A DNA stretch of 64,000 nt from Alkalimonas amylolytica (GCF_900107845.1 NZ_FNRM01000004.1:197471-261470); one strand, 5' to 3'. Positions 46,504 through 56,720 are shown, numbered from the stretch's first letter. Notes: generated by a model from the letters alone, not told the origin. A program made the numbers and translations.

Positions 46504-49083
46504 CTAGCCAGGGTGTGATGGGCTGTGCTGGTACAGTTGCTCAAGCGTTCCGGGCCTTGCCAGGTAATACCCCTGAAACTGACGACACCCTATTTGATAC
46601 AGTGCTTTAAACTGGGCTGCTGTTTCTACGCCTTCAGCAATCACTTCCAGCTCCAGACTTTGCCCCAACGCCAGAATGGTTCGCACTATGGCTTCGTCGC
46701 TGCTGTCCTGCAGTAAGTCACGCACAAAAGAAGCATCTATTTTCAGCTGTTTCAACGGTAAAGTTTTTAAATACTGCAGCGACGAATAGCCGGTACCAAA
46801 ATCATCCAATGCAAAGCGGATCCCCATGGCCGCCAGTTGATGGATATGCTTTAGCGCTAACTCGGTATCTTCCAGCAGCTGACTTTCGGTAATTTCCAGC
46901 AACAATCGCTCTGCCGGAGCTTCGGTTTGCTGCAAAATGGCTGTCAGTTGCTCAACAAAGTGGGCATCATGCAGCTGACGCGGACTGATATTTACCGCCA
47001 GTTGCCAGTGCTGACAGCCCGGTTCTTTTGCCCAATCGGCCAGTAAGCGACAACTTTGCTGCAACACCCATTGGCCTATCGGCAGGATCAACCCGGTCGC
47101 TTCTGCTATCGGAATAAAATCTGCCGGTGCATAATGACCATGATCCGGATGCTGCCAGCGTAACAGCACCTCCGCACCGGTTATGCCTTGTCGCCGATCA
47201 AACTGCGGTTGGTAAGCGAGGTAGAGTTCTTCTTTTTCCATGGCCTGACGCAAACGATTGGTCAGTACCGTGCGCTCGGTGACCTCCACCTGCATGTGCT
47301 GATTAAAAAACCGCACCCGGTTGCGCCCCCGGCCTTTGGCATCGTACATCGCCATATCGGCCCGCTGCATCAGTACATCCACCGAGTCGCCATCGGATAA
47401 CATCGCCACGCCAATGCTGGCCGAAAGCTGATAGGGTTGCTGTTGCAGTTGCACCGGTTGATTAACCAGCTGCAGTACTTTTTCAGCAATCACCTGTACC
47501 CGCTGCCAGGCACGCTGTTCGTCATCCGGCAGCTCTTGCAACAGCAGCACAAATTCATCGCCACCAAGCCGGGCCAGGGTATCGCAGGAGCGGATCCCCT
47601 GTTGCAACCTATTGCTGATGTCCACCAAAAGCTCGTCGCCAACCGCATGGCCCAAGGTATCGTTTAAATCTTTAAAGTGATCCAAGTCGATAAACATCAA
47701 GGCACCCTGTTGCTGCTGACGTTGATGCAGGGCAAAAGCCTGTTGCAACCTGTCGAGCAGCAGACGGCGGTTGGGCAAACCAGTCAGCGCATCGTAAAAG
47801 GCCAACTGATGAATAGCCTGCTGTTGCTGTCTGTGCTCGGTGACATCGGTCGAAATACCGCACAAAGCATACACCTCACCATCTGGCTTACAGAGCGGGA
47901 TCTTGACACTTAAAAAGTGTCGGGTCAGACGGCCGTCAATGCTGGTATTTTCTTCTTCCCGCACCTTGCGCTCACCGCGATCCAGCACGTCACGATCATT
48001 GGCTTGCAATTGCTGTGCTGTCGCATGATCAAAAAAAGCAAAGTCGTTGTGCCCTGTTGCTTCGTCCGCGGTACATTGGAAAAGCTCCGCTACCTTCTTA
48101 TTGACGTACTGATAGCACAACTTTTTGTCTTTGATGTAGATGTAAGCATCGACGGTGTCCAAAATGGTATTTAAGCGGGCTTCGCTGGCTTGCAAATGGC
48201 GGGTTTTTTCCTTGACTTGCCAGCGCAGCACCAAAGCACCGCCAAACACCACCAACAGCAGGCTCACCATAAGCAGCAACAGATTGCGGTAATGTTGCTG
48301 CATAGAACTGCTTTCGAGCTCTGCGGCTCCCCAGCGGCTTAAAATCTGATAGTAGGGCGAGTCAGGTTGCTGCTGCCAGCGCTGCAGATAGGTATCGATC
48401 TGTTGCAACAGATCCAATTGCTGACCATGACGACTGGCATAAAATAACTGACTGGGTTGAAACAACCAGGGGCTGGCTTGCAGTTGATGACGACCAGCCA
48501 GCTGCTGCCCAAAATAATGATTGGCAGCCACCAGCCCGACACGTCCCGCCTGCAACAGCGCGAAGCCTTCGGCTAACGACTCTGTCGGCACCAGCTCGGC
48601 GACCAGGCCGTGTTGTTGCAATTGCTGCTCTAAATAGCTTTGCTGCACCGAGCCGCTTAGCACCGCTATCCGCTGATTGGCCAGATCGGTGATATCGGTG
48701 ACCAGCACCCCACCCTCCCCGTACAACTGAGACCAGCTGTACAAGGCAGGTACCTGGTGAAAGCTAAAACTTTCGGCCCGTTGCTCGGTGTAAGCCATAT
48801 CTGGCAACAGGTCAATTTCACCCTCCAGTAAAAAGCGCAGGCAGTAGATCCAATCGCACGACACCGCCTGCAGCTGCCAGCCCTCACGGCGGGCTATTTC
48901 TACCAACAGCTCCCCCAGAATACCGGACGGACTGCCATCCTCGGCGGCACGCAGTTTGGGAGGGTTGTGGTAGACGCCTACCACCAAAGTTCGCTCAGCT
49001 TCAGCCGCTGGCTGCGCCCAAAGGATGCCAGGAAATACAAGCAACAAGCACCCAACAAAAGCAAAGCCCGCAAGAAAGTGCAT
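46504..49083 (-). CDS. Solute-binding sensor / PAS / GGDEF / EAL c-di-GMP enzyme
   Basis: 859 residues: signal peptide, periplasmic family-3 solute-binding domain (about 30-255), one membrane helix (about 270-290), PAS (about 305-420), GGDEF (about 430-590; RLGGDEFVLLL intact) and EAL (about 605-850). The EAL motif reads EVLLRW, but LDDFGTGYSSLQYL and KIDASFVRDL are intact, so phosphodiesterase activity is plausible. It couples a periplasmic ligand, perhaps an amino acid, to c-di-GMP turnover. Single gene. Confidence 0.93.
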   Translation of the reverse strand: MHFLAGFAFVGCLLLVFPGILWAQPAAEAERTLVVGVYHNPPKLRAAEDGSPSGILGELLVEIARREGWQLQAVSCDWIYCLRFLLEGEIDLLPDMAYTEQRAESFSFHQVPALYSWSQLYGEGGVLVTDITDLANQRIAVLSGSVQQSYLEQQLQQHGLVAELVPTESLAEGFALLQAGRVGLVAANHYFGQQLAGRHQLQASPWLFQPSQLFYASRHGQQLDLLQQIDTYLQRWQQQPDSPYYQILSRWGAAELESSSMQQHYRNLLLLMVSLLLVVFGGALVLRWQVKEKTRHLQASEARLNTILDTVDAYIYIKDKKLCYQYVNKKVAELFQCTADEATGHNDFAFFDHATAQQLQANDRDVLDRGERKVREEENTSIDGRLTRHFLSVKIPLCKPDGEVYALCGISTDVTEHRQQQQAIHQLAFYDALTGLPNRRLLLDRLQQAFALHQRQQQQGALMFIDLDHFKDLNDTLGHAVGDELLVDISNRLQQGIRSCDTLARLGGDEFVLLLQELPDDEQRAWQRVQVIAEKVLQLVNQPVQLQQQPYQLSASIGVAMLSDGDSVDVLMQRADMAMYDAKGRGRNRVRFFNQHMQVEVTERTVLTNRLRQAMEKEELYLAYQPQFDRRQGITGAEVLLRWQHPDHGHYAPADFIPIAEATGLILPIGQWVLQQSCRLLADWAKEPGCQHWQLAVNISPRQLHDAHFVEQLTAILQQTEAPAERLLLEITESQLLEDTELALKHIHQLAAMGIRFALDDFGTGYSSLQYLKTLPLKQLKIDASFVRDLLQDSSDEAIVRTILALGQSLELEVIAEGVETAAQFKALYQIGCRQFQGYYLARPGTLEQLYQHSPSHPG

Positions 49084-49181
49084 GGTTTCAATTCTGTTAA
49101 TGAATTAACCTCAAGCTTAAGTCATGTCCCTGAAAATGCAAACCTGCACTCAAGAAGTACCCTCCAGTAACGCGGGTTTAT

Positions 49182-50369
49182 TCAGACTTTCCAAATCCAG
49201 CCTTTACGGTAACAGCCATACATGGCCAGGTAAGCCAAGGCTAAAAAGCACAATGCAAAAGCAAGCGAGCCGTTGTAGTTGCCAAAGAGTGGCTGAAACC
49301 AGTGACGATACAGCCAGGCCTGCAGCACAGTGTCACCAACCGGGATCATCGACAGCAACCGGGCGGCCAGCCCGGCTGAGACAAAGAATAAAATAGCATT
49401 GGCACCAAACACCACAAAGGGCGCAGTCCAGCGCCGGTATCCTTTTACATCACACAACCATAAACAGGTCGCCAGCACCAGCCAGGCATAACCGGTGCTC
49501 AGCAGCACGTAACTGGGAGTCCATAAGGGTTTGTTGACTGGTAGCCAGCCATGCCAAAGCTCGGCCAGCAGCACAGCGGCCAGCCCTGCCAGCAGCATGG
49601 CTTTGATTTTACCACTGAGCGCACCCGGTTGCTGCAGCCATTGCGCTGTCAGTACTCCAGCCAGACAACTGCTGATGGCTGGTAAAGTAGACCATAGCCC
49701 TTCCGGATCAAAGGCAAAAGGGCTAGCGCTGCGGTAATACACATGGTTTGGACCTAGCAAGCTATGATCCAGCCAGGCAGCAAAACTGTTGCCATGCTCC
49801 AGCAAGCCGCGGTAGCTGTTGCCGGCATCGTCCTGATAGGAAATACCGTACATTCCCAGCAGGTAAAGGCCGCACAATGCCAGGGCTGCCAGCAAACGGC
49901 CTCGCCAGGGCAGCCACAGCACCAACAACAGACAGCAAAAATACACCAGGCCAATCCGCTGCAGGACACCGGGATAACGCAGTGCCAGTAAACGCTGCGC
50001 TACCCAGTCAAAATTGGCATCGCGCAGATTGTAGTACGACAATGCCAGCAACAACCCTAGCCCTATCAGTTTCAGACTACGCAGTGCCCCAGCCTGCAAT
50101 TGCACACCTGGACTGCGCTGGTGCTTGCACAAACTAAGCTGCATCGACACACCGACAATAAAAATAAAAAACGGAAAGATCAGATCGGTGGGTGTCCAGC
50201 CGTGCCAGTCGGCATGACGCAGCGGTCCATAGATGTAAGCCCAGCTACCTGGGTTGTTCACCAAAATCATGGCGGTAATGGTCAGGCCGCGAAATACATC
50301 CAGCGCCAGCAGCCGATCGGCGGGCAACTGCTGCAAAATGCCATCGGCATGGCGCTGCCATAACCCCAT
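49182..50369 (-). CDS. nagX: NagX-like membrane protein (acyltransferase/DUF5009 type)
   Basis: About 395 residues with ten or so membrane helices. The start RLLALDVFRGLTITAMILVN and WHGWTPTDLIFPFFIFIVGV are diagnostic of NagX and the related heparan-alpha-glucosaminide N-acetyltransferase family. ATG 50369 shares one base with the stop of the GH3 gene (TGATG); GTG 50372 is an alternative. The pairing with a beta-N-acetylglucosaminidase supports a role in amino-sugar use; the precise activity of bacterial NagX is unsettled. Confidence 0.85.
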   Translation of the reverse strand: MGLWQRHADGILQQLPADRLLALDVFRGLTITAMILVNNPGSWAYIYGPLRHADWHGWTPTDLIFPFFIFIVGVSMQLSLCKHQRSPGVQLQAGALRSLKLIGLGLLLALSYYNLRDANFDWVAQRLLALRYPGVLQRIGLVYFCCLLLVLWLPWRGRLLAALALCGLYLLGMYGISYQDDAGNSYRGLLEHGNSFAAWLDHSLLGPNHVYYRSASPFAFDPEGLWSTLPAISSCLAGVLTAQWLQQPGALSGKIKAMLLAGLAAVLLAELWHGWLPVNKPLWTPSYVLLSTGYAWLVLATCLWLCDVKGYRRWTAPFVVFGANAILFFVSAGLAARLLSMIPVGDTVLQAWLYRHWFQPLFGNYNGSLAFALCFLALAYLAMYGCYRKGWIWKV

Positions 50370-52213
50370 CACGGTAAGACAGGCTCTGGCAACTGAACGG
50401 GCAAAACCCCACTGGCAGGATAAAGCCCCAACAAAACATCGGCCAGGGCTTCAAATGCCGGGCCGCTGTGCTGCTTACTGCCTGGTTGCACCACGGTGTG
50501 GTAGTCGTAACTGGCCAGCACCGCCTGCGCTTGCTGGCCAAAGGTTGCCACGTCGTAGGGGCTGCGCAGGCTCAGATAGACATGCGGTAGCTGCTGTTGT
50601 CCGGCTTGGCGGATAGCGGCCTGCAAGCGCTGCTGTTGCTGCGCAAAAGCCTGCTGCAAACCGCCCAGGGCGGCCACATCATCCATGCCGCCCAATTCGG
50701 CCACGCTTTGCATCGGTGTTACAAAAGCACTGATTAACAGGGTGCTTTGCTGAAGCTGTGCCAGCACTTCTGGCCAGTCGCGGCTAAGCAAACTACCGCA
50801 ACTCAGATGGACAGCGGCGCTAACCCGCGCCTGCAAGGCTGTCATCAAGGCCTGGCACCGGCTGCTGTCGGGCATCAGCAGGAACCAGCGCTGGCCCGGC
50901 GTCTGTTGCAATGGCAGCAGTTGGTTGCGGTTTCGCAGTAGCGTGATGCTGTTACGTGCCAAGGCCTGCTCCAGTGCTTTGTGCTCGGGGTGTGCCAGCA
51001 AGCTCAGCGCTGGTTGTTGCGTCGGTAGCTGTTGTTTCAGCGCCTGAATGCGGGCTTGTGAGGCTCGCAGCTCGCTTTCATCCAGCTTGCCGCTGGCCAC
51101 CGCCTGCTCCAATGCATCCAGCAGCATATCCAACTGCTGTAATTCTGCCGGGCTTTGAATTTTTACTGGCATCAATGCAATGTCGGCACCGGCAGCAAAG
51201 GCATGGATCACTGCTTGTTCAGCAGTAAAAAAATCGCTGATGCCTTTCATATCGAGCGCATCGGTCACGATCACGCCCTGGTAGCCGAGCTGTCGCCGTA
51301 GTAATTCGGTTAGGATCGCACGCGACAAAGTCGCCGGCTTCATGAAAGAACGACCATCCCGGCCTTGCAAGGTGCTGCTATCCAGCGCCGGAAACTGAAT
51401 ATGAGCGGTCATGATCATCGCCGGTGGTTGCTGCTCGATAATGTGAGCAAAAGGTGCCAGCTCCACCGCGGTAATCCGCTCTTTGCTGTGTCGTACCAGC
51501 GGCAAACCAAGATGACTGTCAACTTCGGTATCGCCATGGCCGGGAAAATGCTTCAGTGCGCTCAGCAGGCCCTGTTGCTGCATGCCGGCCACCATGGCTG
51601 CGCCCAGTTCAGCCACCTTGCTTGGCTCATCGCCAAAAGCACGCACATTGATCACCGGGTTGGCCGGGTTGTTATTCACATCGACCGTGGGGGCAAAGTT
51701 CAGGTTAAAGCCAAGTGCCAGCAGCTCTTTGGCCTGCACTTGAGCAACTTGGTTTGCATAACGCACGCCATGTGCCTGGTAGGTGGCACCAATGGCCATA
51801 TTGCCACTGAAGGTGGTGGCCTGATGCTTGGGCAAACGCGCGACCCGACCACCTTCCTGATCCACCGCAATAAATAGCGGCAAACGATGCTTACTACGAC
51901 TGGCAGCATGCTGCAATTGCTGATTAAGCCGGTAAATCTGCCTGATGTCTTGTAAATTCTCAGCAAAATGAATCACGCCGCCAAGCTCAGTGCTGGCTAT
52001 CAGCTGCGCCAATTCGGCAGGCAACTCGGTTAACGGAGCACGGCAATGCCCAGCCGGCACTGGATCTTGGCAGTAGTAACGTAAATCCAGCATAATTTTC
52101 TGCGCCAGTACAGTACGGATTGGCAGTGGCTCTGACCGCTGGGCCAACACCGGACCCGACCATGCCAACCAGCCAGTTGCCAGTATCATGGCGGCCCATT
52201 TAATCAAACGCAT
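50369..52213 (-). CDS. Secreted GH3 beta-N-acetylglucosaminidase (NagZ-like)
   Basis: 614 residues with signal peptide (WLAWSGPVLAQ). The N-domain carries the NagZ-type loop KHFPGHGDTEVDSH, whose His/Asp act as general acid, and nucleophile Asp in VTDALDMKGI. A second GH3 domain follows from about 370, making it twice the size of cytosolic NagZ. It likely removes GlcNAc from muropeptides or chitin fragments in the periplasm. Coupled to nagX and divergent from the NamZ-like gene. Confidence 0.9.
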   Translation of the reverse strand: MRLIKWAAMILATGWLAWSGPVLAQRSEPLPIRTVLAQKIMLDLRYYCQDPVPAGHCRAPLTELPAELAQLIASTELGGVIHFAENLQDIRQIYRLNQQLQHAASRSKHRLPLFIAVDQEGGRVARLPKHQATTFSGNMAIGATYQAHGVRYANQVAQVQAKELLALGFNLNFAPTVDVNNNPANPVINVRAFGDEPSKVAELGAAMVAGMQQQGLLSALKHFPGHGDTEVDSHLGLPLVRHSKERITAVELAPFAHIIEQQPPAMIMTAHIQFPALDSSTLQGRDGRSFMKPATLSRAILTELLRRQLGYQGVIVTDALDMKGISDFFTAEQAVIHAFAAGADIALMPVKIQSPAELQQLDMLLDALEQAVASGKLDESELRASQARIQALKQQLPTQQPALSLLAHPEHKALEQALARNSITLLRNRNQLLPLQQTPGQRWFLLMPDSSRCQALMTALQARVSAAVHLSCGSLLSRDWPEVLAQLQQSTLLISAFVTPMQSVAELGGMDDVAALGGLQQAFAQQQQRLQAAIRQAGQQQLPHVYLSLRSPYDVATFGQQAQAVLASYDYHTVVQPGSKQHSGPAFEALADVLLGLYPASGVLPVQLPEPVLP

Positions 52214-52366
52214 TGTTTACTCCCAGAATTCTTTCGGTCATCTTACCCTGAATGTGCAGCCAGCATACAACCAAAATGCAGCAGCGCTTATTCCCCGCCG
52301 GGGGGTTCGCACTGGGGCTTTGGCATGCTATAAAGTAAGTAAGTTCCTGTTTTTGAGAATAATACC

Positions 52367-53575
52367 ATGCTTTTGCTACGCCTACGCCAGTGCCTGCTGC
52401 TGCCATGCTTGCTCTGGGCACTGAGTGCCTGCCAGCCAACGATTCCTCCCGCTCAGGCTGAAGCGGCTCCCTTACAACTGGGTGCAGAACAAAGTGGACT
52501 TTATTTGCCGATAGTGCAGGGGAAAAAAGTCGGCTTATTGGTCAATCAAACCTCTCTGGTTGGCGAGCAACACCTGGTTGATGTGCTGCTGGCTGAAGGG
52601 GTAAGCATCGTGACAATTTTCGCGCCGGAACATGGTTTTCGTGGCGATCATGATGCAGGCGCCAAGGTGGATCACAGTGTGGACCAGCGCACCGGCCTGC
52701 TCATTAGCTCAATGTATGGCAGCAACCGCAAGCCCTCTGCTGAGCTGATGCGTGAGCTGGATCTGGTGATTTTTGATATTCAGGATGTCGGTGTGCGCTA
52801 TTACACCTACATCAGTTCGATGCATTACCTGATGGAGGTTGCCGCTGCTGAAGGCACCGAAGTGCTTATTTTAGACCGGCCCAACCCGAATGGCCGTTAT
52901 GTCGATGGCCCGGTACTGGACCTGGCGTTTCAGTCTTTTGTTGGCATGCACCCCATTCCTTTGCTGCATGGCATGACGGTGGGCGAGCTGGCCCTGATGA
53001 TCCAGGGTGAAGGCTGGATCCCCAATGCCGAAGCCCTGCAACTGACCGTGATCCCCATGCAGCAGTACCAACGCGAGCAGCACTATTCCTTGCCGGTGCG
53101 TCCCAGCCCCAACTTACCCAATGATCAGTCCATTGCGCTCTATGCCTCGCTGGGCTTTTTTGAAGCCACCCCGATGAGTGTCGGTCGCGGTACCCCCTTC
53201 CCTTTTCAGGTGCTGGGGTTTGATCAGTTCGGCCTGACCGAGGATCTCAGCACAGCGTTCTCCTTTACGCCGGTCTCCACCCCAGGCGCAGCTCTGACGC
53301 CCCCGCTGCAGGATAAAACTGTTTATGGTCAGGACTTACGCCAGGTGCCGGCAGGCGGGCTGGATCTGAGCTATCTGCTCAGCTGGCAGCGACGCTTTGC
53401 CGAGCAAGGCCTGCCACTGTTTAATTCACCTGGCTTTATGGACCGACTGGCTGGCACCGATCAATTGCGCTTGCAACTGCAAGCCGGCGCCTCAGAAGCG
53501 GAAATTCGTGCCAGCTGGCAACCAGGGCTGGAGGCTTTTCTGCAACAACGTCAGCCGTATTTGCTTTACCCTTAA
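52367..53575 (+). CDS. namZ: NamZ-like exo-beta-N-acetylmuramidase (DUF1343, GH171)
   Basis: 402 residues, lipobox LSAC after the signal. Family motifs: KVGLLVNQTSLVGEQHLVDV, APEHGFRGDHDAG, DIQDVGVRYYTYISSMHYLM, DRPNPNGRYVDGP and SVGRGTPFPFQVLG. Characterised NamZ cleaves terminal MurNAc from peptidoglycan glycans. With the divergent GH3 glucosaminidase it gives a pair able to strip wall glycans from the non-reducing end. Confidence 0.9.
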   Translation: MLLLRLRQCLLLPCLLWALSACQPTIPPAQAEAAPLQLGAEQSGLYLPIVQGKKVGLLVNQTSLVGEQHLVDVLLAEGVSIVTIFAPEHGFRGDHDAGAKVDHSVDQRTGLLISSMYGSNRKPSAELMRELDLVIFDIQDVGVRYYTYISSMHYLMEVAAAEGTEVLILDRPNPNGRYVDGPVLDLAFQSFVGMHPIPLLHGMTVGELALMIQGEGWIPNAEALQLTVIPMQQYQREQHYSLPVRPSPNLPNDQSIALYASLGFFEATPMSVGRGTPFPFQVLGFDQFGLTEDLSTAFSFTPVSTPGAALTPPLQDKTVYGQDLRQVPAGGLDLSYLLSWQRRFAEQGLPLFNSPGFMDRLAGTDQLRLQLQAGASEAEIRASWQPGLEAFLQQRQPYLLYP

Positions 53576-53624
53576 GCGCCATCTAGGCTTGGTAACAGCA
53601 CCAACATAAGCTAAGGAACACAGC

Positions 53625-54176
53625 ATGACGTTAAGGGTACTTGGCCTGAGCGGCAGTTTGCGGGCAAAATCCACCAACCGGGGGCTGCTGCGCTATGCCC
53701 AGGCCCATGCCCCTAATGGCATGAAAATCCATATTGCCGACTTGCTGGAAGTACCGCTGTACAACGCCGATCTGGCAGAAAAACCACCGGCGGTCGAGCA
53801 CTTATTGCAGGAGTTTGCCGAAGCCGATGCGCTGCTGCTGGCCTGCACCGAATACAATTATTCGATTGCCCCGGCGCTGAAAAATGCGCTGGATTGGGCC
53901 TCGCGCGAGCCGGACAACCACCTGCTGCGCGGCAAAGCAGCAGCTTTGATTGGTGCCGGCGGCGGCATGGGCACCGCCCGGGCGCAGTACCATCTGCGGC
54001 AAATTTGCGTCTATCTGGATCTGCAGGTGATGACCAAACCCGAGTTTTTTGCCAGCGCCTTTAACGACAACTTCGATACCGACGGCAGCCTGCAGGATGA
54101 AAAACTGCAGGAAAAACTGCAACAAAGCCTGCAGGCACTGAAAGACTGGCATCAGCAGTTGCATGGTGTGAAATAA
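53625..54176 (+). CDS. NADPH-dependent FMN reductase
   Basis: 183 residues, flavodoxin-like: LGLSGSLRAKSTNRGLLRYA binds FMN phosphate, then LLACTEYNYSIAPALKNALD and LIGAGGGMGTARAQYHLRQI. Belongs to the ChrR/azoreductase-type quinone and metal reductases. Encoded 49 bases after namZ on the same strand and ended by a strong terminator, but a functional tie to wall salvage is not evident. Confidence 0.92.
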   Translation: MTLRVLGLSGSLRAKSTNRGLLRYAQAHAPNGMKIHIADLLEVPLYNADLAEKPPAVEHLLQEFAEADALLLACTEYNYSIAPALKNALDWASREPDNHLLRGKAAALIGAGGGMGTARAQYHLRQICVYLDLQVMTKPEFFASAFNDNFDTDGSLQDEKLQEKLQQSLQALKDWHQQLHGVK

Positions 54177-54204
54177 ACTACTGCCGGCAACGAACCCATA
54201 AACA

Positions 54205-54236
54205 AAAAAAGCGAAGGGCTGAGCCTTCGCTTTTTT
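54205..54236. terminator. Bidirectional rho-independent terminator
   Basis: GCGAAGG-GCTGAG-CCTTCGC (54211-54230) with an A-run on the left and six T on the right, between convergent FMN reductase and M14 peptidase genes. It works in both directions. Confidence 0.92.
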
Positions 54237-54251
54237 AATGACCTATAGCCT

Positions 54252-55655
54252 TTAACTGCCGTAACGGTACATCACCCGGCCACGGTCCAGTTCAATCACC
54301 TGGCCATTCACTACCGCATACTGCACACCATCCTCATTGCGCAGCAAGAAGGTGGCACTTTGCTGACGGACCAATGCCTCACGGGGTAAGCGACGCGTTG
54401 GATTGACCAGCACCGGCAGACGACTGTTGTTGCGCAACAGCTCTTCATCGCCAATAAAATGGGTGTAACCGCCGCGCAGTAACTCAATGTACTGCGCCTG
54501 CTCCAGGGTCAGCAGCTCGGTTAAGCGGTAAGCACGCCCGGCTTTAAAGTGCAGACCTTCAGCATCAAAGCTGTGGTAAGCACCAAAAATGGACAAATCA
54601 CCAATGTCGTCAATCCGGGCACGGCGGCTGGCTTCCCAATCCAGATCAAAGGCCAGATCCAGCAGCGCCGGCTGCTCATTCAGCGTGAAAGTCACATTGT
54701 GAATAAGCACATCTTTCATACCGCGCTGGTTAAAAGGGATGGCATCGTGATCGGCCACATCCGCAGTGCGGTAGCTGCCACTGGCAATGCCATCCAGCCA
54801 CTTCACGTACATCAAAAAGTTCAAGCGGCGCGGCACCTGACGGTTGTCGTCATTGCGATGCCCACCCGCTTCCACCAACACCGTACTGATACCAAAGGAA
54901 GAGAAGGTATCGCCAAAAGAGCGTACCGAGAAGGTATCGTCGTAACGGCCCAGATGGTTCGGGATTTCACGGTCAATCAAGGGTTTGACATAGGCAATCA
55001 GCTGCATCGCCCGTTTACGGCTTTCATTGATGTCCCGCGCTTCGTTAAAGGCAGGCGCCAGCAAGGAAATGGTAGCCGGGTTTTTCGCATCGCCCGCCGC
55101 ATGAAAGCGGTTCTGATCGTGCAAGTTAAAACCATAGTGGGGCTCAATGCGCTTGGCAGCTTCCATCAGAATGCGCCCTTCCGGGCTTTGCAGCGCCAGC
55201 GCATCCCGGTTGATATCAATGCCCTGAGCGTTGACCCGGGTGTTTACCTCGGCGCCATCCGGGTTCACCATCGGAATAATGTACAGCGTAATCTGCTCCA
55301 TCCAACTTCCGCGCCAGCTGGCCTGCTCCTCAGCGGCAATGTACTTGAGTAAATCAAAAATCGCTGCCGTAGCCGTGGGCTCATCGCCATGCATCTGCGT
55401 CCAGGCCAGTACCTTGGTATCCCCCCGGCCCATTTTAATCTGGTAAATCGGTGTGCCCAGCAGCGAATGGCCTAACTCGGTAAATTCAAACAAAGGGTTT
55501 TGCCGGTGTTGCTGCAGAAGTGGCTCGATATCAGCATAACGGATCACCGGTTTATCCAGCCCTTCTTGCTTGAACGCCTCAAACTCTTCCACCGTCATGG
55601 CGCTGACTCCGCTTAGTAGTCCAAGACAAACCCCCAGTACAACCAACCACTTCAT
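54252..55655 (-). CDS. Secreted M14 zinc carboxypeptidase
   Basis: 467 residues with signal peptide (LGLLSGVSA). Zinc ligands His89 and Glu92 in QMHGDE, third His in FNLHDQ, substrate Arg/Asn in INRDA, and catalytic Glu in VLVEAGG. The C-terminal 150 residues are an extra beta-rich domain. M14 members of this type act on peptides, including murein peptides; the surrounding wall-salvage genes favour that but do not prove it. Confidence 0.88.
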   Translation of the reverse strand: MKWLVVLGVCLGLLSGVSAMTVEEFEAFKQEGLDKPVIRYADIEPLLQQHRQNPLFEFTELGHSLLGTPIYQIKMGRGDTKVLAWTQMHGDEPTATAAIFDLLKYIAAEEQASWRGSWMEQITLYIIPMVNPDGAEVNTRVNAQGIDINRDALALQSPEGRILMEAAKRIEPHYGFNLHDQNRFHAAGDAKNPATISLLAPAFNEARDINESRKRAMQLIAYVKPLIDREIPNHLGRYDDTFSVRSFGDTFSSFGISTVLVEAGGHRNDDNRQVPRRLNFLMYVKWLDGIASGSYRTADVADHDAIPFNQRGMKDVLIHNVTFTLNEQPALLDLAFDLDWEASRRARIDDIGDLSIFGAYHSFDAEGLHFKAGRAYRLTELLTLEQAQYIELLRGGYTHFIGDEELLRNNSRLPVLVNPTRRLPREALVRQQSATFLLRNEDGVQYAVVNGQVIELDRGRVMYRYGS

Positions 55656-55850
55656 AGCAACTCCTTATTAGCCAAGCTCAGTACGCAGTGTGCATGCCTG
55701 CTAAGCATAGTACAACACTACTAAAGGGGTGCCATTACGGCCTGCCGCCTTCACCTGCGTTTTGTCGTATTTGTTCCTGCTTCAGTGTATTGATTATTTA
55801 TTCAGCCATCAACCCAGCATTGGAATATTTTATTTTTAGCGGCAGCCCCA

Positions 55851-55879
55851 GCAAAACTTAATCTGCATCAAAGTTTTGC
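55851..55879. promoter_or_regulatory. Perfect 9-bp inverted repeat upstream of ompW-like gene
   Basis: GCAAAACTT (55851-55859) and AAGTTTTGC (55871-55879), 11 bases apart, lie about 100 bases before the OmpW gene. The gap 55656-55982 contains no gene; apart from this possible operator and AT-rich promoter-like DNA at 55780-55840 I see nothing in it. Confidence 0.45.
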
Positions 55880-55982
55880 TCTGCTGCAGCAAAGATCGCA
55901 GGGAAAGCTTGATCTGGCACAGGTTTTCAATCACCAAATTCAGCACAATAGCGGCCAGAACCTATCCCAAATGGAGTATGCC

Positions 55983-56699
55983 ATGCACAACAACAAACGA
56001 ACTTCAGCGCTTCAGCTATCGGCCATCGCAGCGGCCTTGTTTTCCCCATTGGCGCTGGCCAATTTCAGTGTCAATGTCGGTGCCATCAATGTGAGCCCAA
56101 ATGATGACAGCAGTTATCTGAATGTGGTGGAAACCGTCGCTGGCTTGCCTGCCAACTCGGCTAAGGTCGGGGTAAACAGCAATACCCAGCTGGGCCTGAC
56201 CTTCGACTATGCGCTGGATGACCACTGGAGTGTGCAACTGATTGCTGCCACGCCATTTTCCCACAACATCAAAGTAAAAGGCTCGGCCGTTGATGGCCTG
56301 CCGGTGGGTAAAACCAAGCACCTGCCGCCAACCTTACTGGCACAGTACAACTTTGGCAGCGTCAATGCCGATTTCCGGCCTTTTGTTGGCGCCGGTTTAA
56401 ACTACACGCTGTTTTTCTCGGAAAAAGCAGCTCCTGAGCTCAAAGACACCCTGGTAGCCATCGGTGCCGCTCAGGCAGGCGATGATGTGTCTTTATCGCT
56501 GAAGAACTCGGTTGGGATCGCACTGCAAGCCGGCTTTAACTACAAACTTAGCGACAACTGGGGCCTGCATGCCATGATCGCCTGGGCCGATATCGATACC
56601 GATGCCATGGTGAAAATCAACGGTGCGAATGTACAACCGGTGGATGTCAGCATCGACCCGACCATTGTGATGGTTGGTCTGCGTTACAGTTTCCGCTAA
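55983..56699 (+). CDS. OmpW-family outer-membrane protein
   Basis: 238 residues from ATG 55983, with GGAG eight bases upstream; ATG 55971 is an alternative. Signal peptide ends LFSPLALANF; the mature part FSVNVGAINVSPNDDSS, NTQLGLTFDYALDDHWSVQL, PFVGAGLNYTLFF and C-terminal VGLRYSFR define an eight-strand OmpW barrel, a channel for small hydrophobic molecules. Stand-alone gene followed by a hairpin. Confidence 0.92.
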   Translation: MHNNKRTSALQLSAIAAALFSPLALANFSVNVGAINVSPNDDSSYLNVVETVAGLPANSAKVGVNSNTQLGLTFDYALDDHWSVQLIAATPFSHNIKVKGSAVDGLPVGKTKHLPPTLLAQYNFGSVNADFRPFVGAGLNYTLFFSEKAAPELKDTLVAIGAAQAGDDVSLSLKNSVGIALQAGFNYKLSDNWGLHAMIAWADIDTDAMVKINGANVQPVDVSIDPTIVMVGLRYSFR

Positions 56700-56720
56700 G
56701 CAACCTCATCCTGCCCTTCC

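Noticed and set aside
54549-55352. Rightward open frame of 267 codons opposite the M14 peptidase
   Set aside because: Composition and position show a shadow frame of a convincing zinc peptidase gene.
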